Source: Bacteroidaceae bacterium (GTDB lineage: Bacteria; Bacteroidota; Bacteroidia; Bacteroidales; Bacteroidaceae). Taken from it: 64,000 bases of DNA. The notes beneath the pieces are model-generated. The model worked only from the letters and a program-made list of their open reading frames with translations, did no database searches and was not told the origin of the DNA. A program made the position numbers and the translations under genes. Shown here piece by piece: positions 35,293 to 48,000 of the stretch (the stretch's first letter is position 1; each line of letters begins with the position of its first letter). Where the stretch lies: NCBI GenBank assembly GCA_017542145.1, contig JAFXXQ010000008.1:1-64000 (forward strand), given 5' to 3'.

Positions 35293-35323
35293 TTGCGAAT
35301 CTGACAAAGACGCCCTATCTTTG
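35293..35323 (+). promoter_or_regulatory. promoter of the GH51 gene
   Basis: TTG (35293-35295) and TATCTTTG (35316-35323) are spaced by 20 bases. The -7 box lies 24 bases before the ATG at 35348. Confidence 0.8.
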
Positions 35324-35347
35324 CCTTCTCCAACATATCGCCTGCTT

Positions 35348-37867
35348 ATGAAAAAGATTCTTTCCCTTGTCTCAGTCGCAGCATTTGCGCTGACAGCTCA
35401 GTCCCAAACAGCTACTCTTACCATAGACGCCACCCAGAAGGGTGTGGACATCAGCCCCACGCTCTACGGCCTCTTCTATGAAGAAATCAACCACGCTGGC
35501 GAAGGCGGCCTCTACGCCGAACTCATCCGAAACCGTTCATTTGAGGAGGTTGATCAGGGTCTGCCTAACCGTCGCTTTGACAACGGACGAGGCGAGCGCT
35601 TCGGCCGCCCCGCCAATCCCAACCTCATCCCCTTCTGGAATGCCGAGGGCGGCGCTGAGATGAATGCGCTCACCGAGGGACTGATGAACGATGCCCAGAC
35701 ACGAGCCCTACGCCTCACGGCAAGTGCTAAAGCCTCAAAAGCCTCTCCCTCAGGAATCAAAAATTCAGGCTTCTGGGGCATCAAAGCAACAAAGGGCGAC
35801 AAATACACGCTCACATTCTGGGCCAAAGCCGATTCCAAGACGAAATTCAGCATCACTACTGGTCTTAAAGCTGATGGTGAATGGAAAGCGCAGAAGACCT
35901 TCGCCAAGACCGTCACGCCCGTCTGGCAAAAATACAAGGTAACCTTCAAGGGTAAGGCTGATGCTGACGAAGCAGAGTTTTTCTTTCTGCTCAACAAGCC
36001 CGGCACGATTTGCCTGGACATGATGAGCCTTTTCCCGCCCACCTATAAGAATCGTCCTAACGGCTGCCGCAAGGATCTGGCCGAAAAACTCGCAGACCTT
36101 CATCCGAAATTCATGCGCTTCCCCGGCGGCTGCTTCGTGGAGGGCATGAGCTGCGAGACGGCCTACGAATGGAAACGCACCATCGGCCCCCTCGAGGAAC
36201 GGCCCGGACACATGAATGCCAACTGGGGCTACCCCTGCACGGACGGTATGGGCTATCACGAATACCTGCAACTGGCCGAGGACCTTGGCGCCGAACCGCT
36301 CTACGTCGTCAACGTGGGCATCTGGCACGGCGGCAACCAGCCCTACGACCAGATTGAAGAATATATCCAGAACGCGCTCGACGCCATCGAGTACGCCAAC
36401 GGCGATGCCTCGACCGCCTGGGGACGCAAGCGCATCGAAAACGGACACAAGAAACCGTTCAACCTGCGCCTCATCGAGGTGGGTAACGAAAACTACCAAG
36501 TGAACCCTAACGAGCAGAGTGACCATTACGCCGAGCGCTACGCCCAGTTCTACAAGGCCATCAAGGCCAAATACCCCTACGTGCAGTTGATTGGCAACGT
36601 CGAGAGCTGGGGCACGGACTCCCCCACTTGGCGTAACGACAACCCCGTGGACCTGCTCGACGAGCATTACTACCGTAGCCCCAGCTGGTTTGCCAGCAAA
36701 TTCCACCACTACGACAGCTACGACCGCCAGGGGCCCAAAATCTACTGCGGCGAGTATGCCGTCACGAGCGACTGCGGCGAGGGAAACCTCAAGGCTGCCT
36801 TGGGCGAGGCAGTTTTCATGATGGGAATGGAGAACAACGGCGATGTGGTCGCTATGGCCAGCTATGCCCCCATCTTCGTCAACGTCCACGACCGCCGCTG
36901 GATGCCCGACATGATTCGCTTCGACGCCGCGCAGAGCTGGGCCAGCCCCAGCTACTACGTGCAGGGACTGATGGCGAAGAACGTCGGCTCGCATACCGTC
37001 AAAACCAGCCTGACGCAGACCAAGCAGTCGAAGCCCGACCGCTTCCGCGTAGGACTCGGTGCTTGGAACACGACGGTGGAGTACAAAGGGCTGCACGTCA
37101 CCACGCCCGACGGCCGCACGCTCTACAAGCAGGTACCACCCATCAGCTCACAATGGCCCGCCGTTGACATCAAGGACTGGGACATCACGGCCGGCACGTG
37201 GGAGTCGGACATCCGCGACAAGGACGGCATCATCCGCCAGACGGCTATCGCAGAACATTGTGTGGCCATCTGCCCCACGGAGATGCAGGCTCGCGACTAC
37301 GACGTCACCGTACAGGCTCGTAAGACGGGCGGCGACGAGGGATTCCTGCTCGTTTTCGACCACACAGGCAAGCGGAACTACCGCTGGTTCAACGTGGCGG
37401 GATGGGGCAACACCCAGCACGCCGTCGAGGACATCTTCAACAGCGGTAAGACGCAGCCTGCCAACGCCCGAGGCCGCATTGACGACAACCGCTGGTACAC
37501 GCTGAAGGTAGAGGTGCGCGGAGAGCATATCGCCACGTTCATCGACGGCGAGAAGGTGCACGACTTCAACGTGGAAGCGCCTGACATCCTCTACGCCAAC
37601 GCTGAGGTGAATGCAAAGAGCGGCGAGCTCATCGTGAAGTTGGTGAACTTCGGTGAAAAAGATGCTCCGGTAAACATCATTTTTGCCGAAGGCAGCCGCT
37701 ACGACTGGAGCAAAGCAAAGCTGACCCTCCTAAAGGGTGACGCCCTCGATGAAAACACCAAACAGGAGCCGGAGAAGGTTATCCCTCAGACGCGTCCCTT
37801 CACTCTTGCCGCTGATGGAAGCTACCTCGCTCCCGCCAACTCCCTGTCAGTAATAAGATTGAAGTAA
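35348..37867 (+). CDS. alpha-L-arabinofuranosidase, glycoside hydrolase family 51
   Basis: This exported 839-residue enzyme releases arabinofuranose from plant arabinans, arabinoxylans or arabinosylated proteins. The signal peptide ends near LTAQSQ. The order is N-terminal GH51 segment (DISPTLYGLFYEEINHAGEGGLYAELIRNRSFE), a carbohydrate-binding insertion (about 120-210), catalytic barrel (FPGGCFVEG, about 255) and C-terminal beta regions. The likely acid/base is Glu381 in VGNENY and the nucleophile Glu469 in CGEYAV. Residues about 610-760 resemble a LamG/DUF1080-type jelly roll, an addition to the basic enzyme. The ATG at 35348 is chosen because it starts the signal peptide and follows the promoter. 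Confidence 0.93.
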   Translation: MKKILSLVSVAAFALTAQSQTATLTIDATQKGVDISPTLYGLFYEEINHAGEGGLYAELIRNRSFEEVDQGLPNRRFDNGRGERFGRPANPNLIPFWNAEGGAEMNALTEGLMNDAQTRALRLTASAKASKASPSGIKNSGFWGIKATKGDKYTLTFWAKADSKTKFSITTGLKADGEWKAQKTFAKTVTPVWQKYKVTFKGKADADEAEFFFLLNKPGTICLDMMSLFPPTYKNRPNGCRKDLAEKLADLHPKFMRFPGGCFVEGMSCETAYEWKRTIGPLEERPGHMNANWGYPCTDGMGYHEYLQLAEDLGAEPLYVVNVGIWHGGNQPYDQIEEYIQNALDAIEYANGDASTAWGRKRIENGHKKPFNLRLIEVGNENYQVNPNEQSDHYAERYAQFYKAIKAKYPYVQLIGNVESWGTDSPTWRNDNPVDLLDEHYYRSPSWFASKFHHYDSYDRQGPKIYCGEYAVTSDCGEGNLKAALGEAVFMMGMENNGDVVAMASYAPIFVNVHDRRWMPDMIRFDAAQSWASPSYYVQGLMAKNVGSHTVKTSLTQTKQSKPDRFRVGLGAWNTTVEYKGLHVTTPDGRTLYKQVPPISSQWPAVDIKDWDITAGTWESDIRDKDGIIRQTAIAEHCVAICPTEMQARDYDVTVQARKTGGDEGFLLVFDHTGKRNYRWFNVAGWGNTQHAVEDIFNSGKTQPANARGRIDDNRWYTLKVEVRGEHIATFIDGEKVHDFNVEAPDILYANAEVNAKSGELIVKLVNFGEKDAPVNIIFAEGSRYDWSKAKLTLLKGDALDENTKQEPEKVIPQTRPFTLAADGSYLAPANSLSVIRLK

Positions 37868-38326
37868 TCAATTTTTCCTAAACCCCATGTATTCCAACTT
37901 TAGGTTCAGGGGTTTTGAAATATCAAGTACGAGTCCAAGGATTCCCCCGTTGGCCTCACCACTTACTTTCACAGGCAGTTTGCCGTAATTATTAAACTCC
38001 ACCTGCGGCTCGCCATAGAGGCCAAACTTCCCTTCGCGCTCGTTGTAGTCCACGCCGCAATCCACCGTGAAACTGCCGAGATCAAACGTGCCCACCTGTT
38101 GGTTCTCAAAGGCCACCCGCAGCCTCAAATTGTCGGGGCTAGTCACCACGGTGTGAGCCGTCCCCACCGTTCCAAGCGAAATTCCGGCTACCTCAGCATC
38201 GAGTTTCCCTTCATATTCACCCTCCACATCGTGAACGCTCAGCGATTCAGCATTACACGAAAAGAGCAGCATCATAGCACACGACAGCACGCACAGGGTA
38301 AAGGATAATTGTTTTTTTGTATTCAT
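37868..38326 (-). CDS. small calycin-like lipoprotein
   Basis: This 152-residue lipoprotein has signal and lipobox MMLLFSC (Cys24 or so). The mature part (VEGEYEGKLDAEVAGISLG, then beta-strand repeats to LKLEYMGFRKN) resembles the calycin/lipocalin-like barrels found in many Bacteroidetes exported proteins. Ligand unknown. It converges end to end with the GH51 gene (stops adjacent) and diverges from spt; a minus-strand -7 box TACCTTTG is at 38374-38381. Confidence 0.65.
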   Translation of the reverse strand: MNTKKQLSFTLCVLSCAMMLLFSCNAESLSVHDVEGEYEGKLDAEVAGISLGTVGTAHTVVTSPDNLRLRVAFENQQVGTFDLGSFTVDCGVDYNEREGKFGLYGEPQVEFNNYGKLPVKVSGEANGGILGLVLDISKPLNLKLEYMGFRKN

Positions 38327-38373
38327 GATTTTTTGTTTTATTTTACGCTATTGATATAATTATTAAGTGAGCA

Positions 38374-38381
38374 CAAAGGTA
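38374..38381 (-). promoter_or_regulatory. -7 box of the calycin-like lipoprotein gene
   Basis: TACCTTTG on the minus strand lies 48 bases before the ATG. No convincing TTG partner was seen. Confidence 0.5.
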
Positions 38382-38496
38382 GGCATTTTTTCCACATTTT
38401 TGCACACTTACACTTGAAAAACGCAGCAATTGATAAAAAAAAGTCATTTTTCAGGAAGAAAAACGGAGAAAACGAGGCAATATTCAACAAAAGCCG

Positions 38497-38504
38497 TATC
38501 TTTG
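38497..38504 (+). promoter_or_regulatory. -7 box of spt
   Basis: TATCTTTG lies 31 bases before the ATG at 38535, within the motif CCGTATCTTTG that also precedes the giant gene at 41766. Confidence 0.6.
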
Positions 38505-38525
38505 CAGATTGAAATAAAAATTTAA

Positions 38526-39728
<1,203 letters not shown>

Positions 39729-39746
39729 TTCTAATTCTATAGCACC

Positions 39747-41429
39747 ATGTTCAAAGGACAACCCAAAGGGCTCTACGCCCTTGCCCTCGCCAACACCGGC
39801 GAACGCTTTGGCTACTACACGATGTTAGCCATTTTCATGCTGTTTCTCCAGGCCAAGTTCGGTTTCCAAGGAGCCACAGCCAGTCAGATTTACTCCATCT
39901 TCCTGGCGCTCGTCTATTTCATGCCCGTCGTAGGTGGCATCCTTGCCGACAAAATCGGCTACGGGAAGTGCGTCGTCACGGGTATCTGCATCATGTTTGC
40001 CGGCTACGTCTGCCTCTCCATCCCTACGGCAGCCAACGGTCTCGGCCTTGCCCTTATGCTGGGAGCCCTTTTCCTCATTTCTGTCGGAACGGGCTTGTTC
40101 AAAGGAAACCTGCAAGTGCTCGTCGGTAACCTCTACGACGATCCCAAGTACTCGGCGAAGCGCGATAGCGCCTTTAGCCTCTTCTACATGGCTATCAACA
40201 TCGGCGCCATGTTCGCCCCCGCTGCCGCCACAGCCATCACCAACCGCTTTCTCTCTAAGGCAGGCCTCATCTACAAGGCCGACATCCCCGCATTGGCCCA
40301 CCAGTACTTGGATGGCACGATTGCAGCAGAGAACACCTCGAAGCTGCAGGAACTCATGGGACAGATGCCTGGCATCAGCGGCATGAACCTCACGGAATTC
40401 TCGAACTACTACATCGAGCACCTCTCCTCTGCCTACAACATGGGCTTTGCCGTGGCCTGCGTCTCGCTGATTGTCTCCATTATTATTTATATGACTACCC
40501 GCAACTGGTTCAAGCATGCTGACGTAACCGCCAAGCAGCAGTCCAAGAACGAAAGCTATGTGGAGCTCACTCCGAAGCAGACCAAGGACCGCATCGTGGC
40601 CCTTTGCCTCGTGTTCGCCGTCGTCATCTTCTTCTGGATGGCATTCCACCAGAACGGCCAGTCGCTCACCTGGTTTGCCCGCGACTACACGATGGCCACC
40701 TGCGGCGGATGGATGAAGATCGGTTTCAACATCTGGGCCCTCGCCCTCATCGCCATCAGCATCTACACGCTGTTTGCCATTTTCCAGTCGGAGACGAAGA
40801 AGGCCAAGATTATCTCCGCCGTTGTCACCCTGGCCTTGTGGGGTGGCGTCTATGCCATCTTTGCCCACATGGACAGCATCATCGACATCTTCCCGCAGCA
40901 GTTCCAGCAGTTCAACCCCTTCTTCGTGGTTGCCCTGACGCCCGTCTCGATGGCCATCTTCAGCTGGCTGGCTAACAAGAAGAGCGCCAAGCACCCCGAC
41001 GGCATGGAACCCTCCGCGCCGAAGAAGATCAGCATCGGTATGTTCGTGGCTGCCGTAGGCTACCTGATTATGGTGCTGGCCTCGCAGGGACAGCAGTCTC
41101 CTGCCGAGCTGGCTGGTACCGTCAGCCCCGACCCCGTTGTTCCCGGCTTCCTTATCAGCACCTACCTTGTGCTGACGTTTGCCGAGCTGCTACTCAGCCC
41201 GATGGGCATCTCGTTCGTCACGAAGGTGGCTCCTCCCAAATACAAGGGCTTGATGATGGGTCTCTGGTTTGCCGCAACAGCTGTGGGCAACTACCTCAGC
41301 TCCATCCCCGGCCTGCTTTGGGAAAAGGTTTCCCTCTGGGCCAACTGGGCTATCCTGATGGGCCTTTGCGTCCTTGCAGGCGCCATCATGCTGGCGATGA
41401 TGAAGAAGATTGAGGCTGCCACAAAGTAA
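39747..41429 (+). CDS. proton-dependent oligopeptide transporter (POT/PTR family)
   Basis: This 560-residue inner-membrane major-facilitator protein imports di- and tripeptides with protons. The N-terminal ANTGERFGYYTMLAIFMLFL holds the family ExxER-like motif (GERFGYY), and GTGLFKGNLQVLVGNLYDD with FSLFYMAINIGAMFAP form the second PTR signature (about 117-155). About 14 hydrophobic segments are visible. It may feed peptides to the Xaa-Pro peptidase elsewhere in the window, a functional guess only. A terminator hairpin follows at 41480. Confidence 0.93.
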   Translation: MFKGQPKGLYALALANTGERFGYYTMLAIFMLFLQAKFGFQGATASQIYSIFLALVYFMPVVGGILADKIGYGKCVVTGICIMFAGYVCLSIPTAANGLGLALMLGALFLISVGTGLFKGNLQVLVGNLYDDPKYSAKRDSAFSLFYMAINIGAMFAPAAATAITNRFLSKAGLIYKADIPALAHQYLDGTIAAENTSKLQELMGQMPGISGMNLTEFSNYYIEHLSSAYNMGFAVACVSLIVSIIIYMTTRNWFKHADVTAKQQSKNESYVELTPKQTKDRIVALCLVFAVVIFFWMAFHQNGQSLTWFARDYTMATCGGWMKIGFNIWALALIAISIYTLFAIFQSETKKAKIISAVVTLALWGGVYAIFAHMDSIIDIFPQQFQQFNPFFVVALTPVSMAIFSWLANKKSAKHPDGMEPSAPKKISIGMFVAAVGYLIMVLASQGQQSPAELAGTVSPDPVVPGFLISTYLVLTFAELLLSPMGISFVTKVAPPKYKGLMMGLWFAATAVGNYLSSIPGLLWEKVSLWANWAILMGLCVLAGAIMLAMMKKIEAATK

Positions 41430-41479
41430 ACGCAGCTCTCATGGCTATAGACGTCACAAGGTGGCGTCTCTCCACTAAC

Positions 41480-41512
41480 GGAGGTTTCTCACATAGGGGA
41501 GCCTCCATTTTT
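41480..41512 (+). terminator. terminator after the POT gene
   Basis: GGAGGTTTCTC pairs with GGGGAGCCTCC, followed by ATTTTT. A second stem, AGACGTCAC/GTGGCGTCT, lies just upstream (41449-41469). Confidence 0.7.
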
Positions 41513-41729
41513 CGCCTCTTCTGTTTCGCCAGCCCATTATTCTAAGTTGTCAATCCCTTATTCTATTCTGCCAGCCCACTATTCTATTTTTCCAGTCCCC
41601 TTTGATCTCTTCTTCTTTCCCTTTTCAGTTTTCCGCTTACCTTTATACATACGTCTGCATCGAAAGAGATTTTTCGCGCGTTTATATACATTTTTTTAGA
41701 AAAAGAGCAGAAAAATAAAAAAGAATCCG
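41513..41729. other. gap upstream of the giant gene
   Basis: No gene is supported. It holds a 21-base-period array (41528-41603) and AT-rich DNA leading to the promoter at 41730. Confidence 0.7.
41528..41603 (+). repeat. 21-base-period array (CCAGCCCATTATTCTA units)
   Basis: Units begin at 41528, 41549 and 41570, with a partial fourth at 41591. The consensus is G-CCAGCCC-NTTATTCTA followed by variable bases. Period is exactly 21. Confidence 0.85.
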
Positions 41730-41737
41730 TATCTTTG
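41730..41737 (+). promoter_or_regulatory. -7 box of the giant exported protein gene
   Basis: TATCTTTG lies 29 bases before the ATG at 41766, preceded by AAAGAATCCG, which also precedes the box at 51807. Confidence 0.6.
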
Positions 41738-41765
41738 TCGTATAATTAGTGTAATTATTGACTTT

Positions 41766-42023
41766 ATGAAAGCAAAACAATCCATTTACCGTATCGCCCT
41801 GAGCGCCGTCCTGCTCGTGGCAAATGCTTTGGGAACATGGTCATATTCCTCCTTCTGGAACTACTCCACTACGGCAAAAGACGAAGGCCGTGAGTCGGAC
41901 GGAGGCAACTACGTCTTCCGCTACGACTTGGAGGCGACCAAAAAAGACATCATGTGCTTTAAGACTTATTACCGCTTCGATGTAACAACAACCAATTCCT
42001 GTGGAATTTCGATCTCAAGGTGA
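41766..42023 (+). CDS. N-terminal piece of the giant exported protein (frameshifted)
   Basis: These 85 codons carry the signal peptide (YRIALSAVLLVANALGTWS) and the first 50 mature residues (WNYSTTAKDEGRESDGGNYVFRYDLEA). The frame ends at 42023 after an out-of-frame tail (TTTNSCGISISR). The correct continuation, NNQFLWNFDLKVNYG, is in the frame of the long gene downstream. The shift must lie between 41963, just after a TAA in the downstream frame, and about 41999. The AACAACAAC run at 41984-41992 is the likely site of a one-base loss. Confidence 0.85.
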   Translation: MKAKQSIYRIALSAVLLVANALGTWSYSSFWNYSTTAKDEGRESDGGNYVFRYDLEATKKDIMCFKTYYRFDVTTTNSCGISISR

Positions 42024-45000
42024 ACTACGGAACGGTTGACAATAACAATACCACCCATGTGTCCGTCACCATCGAGTATGCCGACGGCTACCGCATGCTG
42101 ATAGCCGAAGCCAGTTTCGTAGGCTATCTGGCACCTACTGTGACGACATATAACCGCCCTGTCTATATCAGCCGCATTAAAAGTAGCGGCGATTTCAAGT
42201 ATATGTTTACCCTTGAGTACCAGCCCACAGCCTACGACCTTGAGGAAGGGGTTAAGCGTATCTACATTGAGGGCGTGACAAAATGGGGCAATAACGTCCG
42301 CAACTTCCAGTACGAGCGCGACCTCGACATCTCGTCGTACACAAACATGGCACCCAGCTACAACTGCGAGCTGGACAACGAAGGTAACTACTTGTTCAAC
42401 GTCACCGGCGACAAAGCCATTAACAAGTACAATCATTACCGTGAGAAGTATTTCACAGCCCACACCACCTACGGAATCAGCAACCTCGGCACGGACGAGA
42501 TTACCTTCACCCTCGATGATGAGCATCGCTCGGGCGGCACCGACGAAAACGCCGACTATCAGTTTAAAGTTCCCGTCAGGTCTTACACCCAACCCTTACG
42601 AATCTACAATGTTGATTATACCATTGATGCGAAGCGCCACACCCAGAGCAATAGAAACACGGACCATTATGCCTACACGGTCAAGTCCGCCTCGGGCGAT
42701 GCCTACCGCGAAGGCATCCTCTTCAAGCCCTATACTCGTGTCGACAACCTCAACGTCAGTTTCGACCAATGGACCAAGCAGAACGTCATCCAATGGACGC
42801 GCATCAAGCAGGTGAAGGACTGGATATCGCCGCGCTATATTGACGTCGATTGCCAGACCGACGGCACATGGTACGTCATCCGCTACGAAAAGGGCGAGGA
42901 GCCAACGAGCTATATCGTAATTGGCCAAATCGGCGGAAACAGCACCAACCTGAAGGTCACCGACGACAAAATAGACTATGATAAGGAATACATCTACAGG
43001 GTCGTATTCCTGCCGAAACTTCTGCAAGAGAACTATAAGGACAGGCTGACTAGCCTGCCCGGCGAATCGGATAGCCACACACAGTATGACCTCTGGGAAG
43101 AGACATCGGTGAACACAAAGCTGGATGTCCCCATCACGCTGACCCAGGACCGCAGCGACAACACGGGTATCCGCCTGATATGGGACTACAATGTGCAGAC
43201 CTCTGGCCTCGACTGGCGCATAGACCGCCGTCCGACGGGCGAGACTACCTGGACACAGCTCACCACGTTGCCCGTCGACACCCGTCAGTCCTCAGCCAGC
43301 TACCTGACAGAAGGCACGGTGTGCGACTTCAACGACTATCGCTTAATGATCGTTCTCAACGGCCGTGAGGTCTATTCCAACATCCTGACAGCCAACCTTC
43401 CTGCCGGCAGTTATATCAGCCAAGTCCGTGCAACGGCAGGCACAGAAGAGAATAACGTCATCGTGAAATGGAATATCGCTCGTGCCGACGCCTTCAACGA
43501 CATTTCCTACCGCGTGCTGCGCCGACAGATTGGCACCGATGAATGGACATTGCTTACCGACGAGATTCACGGCACAGCCTCGGAATACACCTACATCGAC
43601 AACCGTGTGATGGCCGGCTCGTACTATGAATACACCGTCGAGGCCTATGATGCCAAGTGCGATGAACAATTAGTTCGCACCGACTCGAAAATCGTTCCCG
43701 GCTTCTCACAAGCCCGCGGCACCATCACCGGCCACGTGGCCTATGGTACTGGAACAGCTGTGGCAGGCGTACAGGTGAACCTGGTGAAATCGTCGTCTGA
43801 CGAATCAACTGACACGCCTCAATACCTCTCACGCTACATCGACGGTCTGGGCAAGGGACTGACATGGAAGGCCGACTCGACCAAATATGCCAACGTGCTC
43901 ACGGGCAGCAAGTCTCTCACGCTACAGCTTTGGGCACGTCCCGTCGTCGGCGACGATACCTCCGTCCAAACCTTGCTCGAGCTGGCCAATGCCCTTGAGC
44001 TGGGCTTTATCAATAGCGGCTCAGGCTGGCACCTATATGCAGTAGATAAATCCACCGGATCCAGCGTCGTGGAGAAACAGGAGTTGGAAGAACTCCCGAT
44101 TGATGTCTACGACTTCAACCATATTGCCGCCGCCTACGCCAAGGGTGAGTGGACTTTTTATGTAGGTAAAGATACGCTGCTCTCCGCCCGGATGTCAGTG
44201 GCGAATTCCGCTTGGAACAGCTGTTCAACCTATTCCGACGGCACCGTATCCGCCACCACGTTCAGCCTCGGCTGCATTACGGGTGAGTTGCAGACTGCCT
44301 TCAAGGGGTATATTGATGATGTACGTCTGTGGAATCGCGCCCTCAGCGCAAAGGAGATTGCCACTAATTACACCCGAATTCTCGGAGGCACCGAGAGCGG
44401 ACTTATCCTCTACTGGCCTATGGACGAAGGGCTCAACGTGGAGAAATACATCTTTGACGTGGCCTGTCAAGATGGCATCTGGCAGCAGAATCATCCGGAA
44501 GTGGGCGTCAATGCCCGTCCCTCTGCTACCGTGCCCCAGCACCTGCGCCTCTACGGCCTGACCGATGCTGAGGGCGACTACATCATCCGCGGCATACCCT
44601 TCCAGCAGGGCGGCACGAACTACAAGGTGGTTCCCCAACTCGGCATTCACGACTTCAACCCTAACTCGTCGTCAATGTTCATCAGCCCCACCAGCCTGAC
44701 GGCCAACAGCGTCAACTTCGAAGACGTATCGAGTTTCCCTATGGAGGGTTACATCTACTATGTTGGCACCAACATCCCCGCCGAGGGCATACAGTTCTAC
44801 GTCGACGGCGAACTGCTAACGGGTAATGGCGAAATCAAGACCACCGATGCCAAAGGATATTACCAGATCTCCGTACCCATCGGCTACCACTACGTCGAGG
44901 CCAAGCTTGACGGTCACACTATGGTGGGCGGCGGACGCTTCCCTACACAGGGCACGTATAATTTCAACCGCGCTCTGACTCACGACTTTGCCGACTCCAC

Positions 45001-48000
45001 GCTGGTGAACTTCGTAGGACGTGTAAGCGGCGGCTTACGCAACGACACCCTCGCCGTAGGCTTCGAAGCCTCAGTAAACAACATCGGTACCGCTACCGTG
45101 CAGCTGAAACTGAATAACGAATCGTTCTCCTTCAACTGCCAGGATGACCACATCAGCGATGCCATCACCCAGCGCACTTGGGAAAGCGACACTGCCAGCA
45201 TCAACAGCACATCCTGGACAGGCACAGGCTACGATGCCCGTTATATCTACATCCGTACCGATCCCCAGACCGGTGAGTTCTCTGCCTTGCTGCCACCGCT
45301 GAAATATATCACCAAAAGCATCAAGGTGGACACGAACGAGGACATCGAGATCTACGACTTGCCCGAGATTGACCTCACCAACGTGCAGAAGGAGATGACC
45401 GACTCGATGCTCATCTACAGCGAAGGCGGCGGAAACAGCTGGGCACGCTACCATTACAACACAAAGATGGTACGCACCTATTTTGCCGAACCGTTGATGG
45501 AAGTCGTGCAGCGTGGCGGCAAGGGAGCCTTTGGCGAACAGGAGCTAAGGGACTACAACGTCAGCAGCACCGAGGTCACCGACATCACCGACATCTGGAC
45601 ACGGCAAGCTGACGGCACCATCAAGTACACCTACGACTTCCCCATCTTCGGCCGTAATGCCGACTATCTTTTCAATATCCGCGCCTACGAGGTGTATGTC
45701 AACCACGACAATGGCACACTCATCGCCGACACCATCCCCCTCAGCGGACAAGTGCTCACCATCCAAAACGAGATGAGCAACGCCCAGACGGTGGTAGCCC
45801 GCGTGATTGACCCCTCGCTGACCGACCTTAAAGAGGGCGACATCTACGACCTCAAGCTTAACCAGATACGACTGGACATTGATGGAAGGAACGAACTAAG
45901 CTTCACCACCGGCCTGCCGAACATCACAGCCCCCTATACCCGCCACTTCGGCATCACCTACGAGAGGAACGGACGTTTCTATAACGGTTTCGAAATGAAT
46001 GCCATCGTATTGGGCGAGCTGACCAACGGCAACAACTTCGTCACCGAAGGTCCCGACGTAGTGTCGATGGTGTTGCGCGACCCTCCGGGGTCGAAGTCCA
46101 AGACCACATGGAAGACTGGCACCATCAAGACCAAGATTGAGAATCGTACCACCGGTGGATATGAGAACGAGACCGTTCAAGCCGAACTGATATGGGGTGC
46201 TGACCTCAGGACCGCTACCGGCGTAGGCGTGATGCTGGTTTCTACAAAAGAAGCTGTTAGCGTTGAAAACGTCGGCGAGCACGGCACGTTGGAAATACTC
46301 ACCAAAAAGGAGAACACATGGGTGTATACCACCGGTGAAAACATCTCCACAAGCACCGGCTCAAAGTACGTCGGTGCTGCGGGCGACGTGTTCATCGGCA
46401 CATCCCACAACCTCATCGTTGGCACCTGCCGCAAGCTCGGTTTCTACCGCGAGGCCGAGGGCATTGTCCTGGGATTGAAGGAGGCCATCAGTCTCTCCGA
46501 CAGCATACGCACCGACTTTGCTTATGCCGCCTACGACATCGAGAACACCATGATCCCGAAGCTCATTGATACCCGCAACGCCATGCTCGAATACAAAGAC
46601 AGCACGGCGGCCGCCAGCTTCGTGAACGCCACCGAGCAGGATGTTTATCTTACTTGGCTTACCCCCGACGACCCACGCTATGGTAAGGATAGCACGTATG
46701 TATGGAAGCAGGGCATCAACGGAAAGTCGCAGGACATGGTACTGAAGTACAATCAAGCCGTGGAACGTTGGCGTGAAGCGTTGCGAACAAACGAGGAAGA
46801 CAAAATTATGGCCTTTGAAGATGCCGCCACCTATTACAAGGAAAACCGCTCGTTTGACGGTGGCACCAGCTACAGTTACAGCGAACGGCACGACACCACA
46901 CACGTTGTCAAGGACGTCGAATCCGTCTCGCTGGGCTTCGTCTTTAACGCCAAAACCCGCATTGGCATATCCTCGGGAGCCTACTTCGGTGCCAACTTCG
47001 AAATGAAGACTGAAACCGGTTATAAGAAAACAACCGAAACTGCCGACTACGACGATAACATAAAGACTTATGCCGAAATAGGCTACGACCTCACCGACGG
47101 CAACCCCGGCACTGACTTTACCGTAGATATCTACCACTCGCCCAGAGGCTGGGGCGATATCTTCCTCCTGCGCGGCGGACAAAGCTATAACCCCTACGAA
47201 GCAGAAGAGAAAACCAAATATTACAAGACAGAAAAGGGATACACCATCTCCTACGGCACAGAGCGTATGGAGCAACCCTTCATCGCCATCAGCACCGACG
47301 GCAGCGTAGGAGCAAAGAGCGCTATGCTGACCGACGTACCGGCAGGACAGATGGGACAGTTTACCCTGCACCTCACCAACGGAACAACAACCAATCAGGA
47401 CGTACCGTTCATCTACAACCTGCAGGTGATGGACTACACGAACACCCATGGACTGGAGATACTGATGGACGGCGTACCCGCTAACGGCCGCAGTATCTAT
47501 ATTCCTGCCGGCGAGACCATCAAGAAAGTCATCACCGTCCGCCAAACCGACCAAAGCGTGCTGGACTACGAAGGAATTGAGCTGTGGCTTAGCTCGCAGT
47601 ACCAGCCGGCAAAGATAAAGGACATTGCCAACCTAAGCGTACACTTCAAGCCCAGCTCAAGTCCCATCAGCCTTGCCGTAACCGAACCGGTAATGAACAT
47701 CGAGACGCTGGAGCGCAATAAGGGCAACCTAGAACTGAAGGTCAGCAACTTCAATCGCCAGTTCCGGGGCATGAAAGAAATAGGCGTGCAGTACCGCTAT
47801 GAGGGCAGCACCACATGGGTCACACCCTTTACCTATTTGGTTGACAGGGCTGACTCCACCCACGTTACCGACAAGATACTGCCCGAGGCGGGCGACCTGC
47901 AGCTGACCCTCAACATGAAGGCCAACACCACTTACCCCGAAGGAAACTACACCTTCCGCGCCTACACCATGACGAAGTATGGACAGGAGAGCGTCTATGT

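Noticed and set aside
41938-42023. Programmed -1 frameshift in the giant gene
   Set aside because: The A6 run at 41940-41945 is upstream of a stop in the target frame (41960). No X-XXY-YYZ heptamer occurs in the permitted interval.
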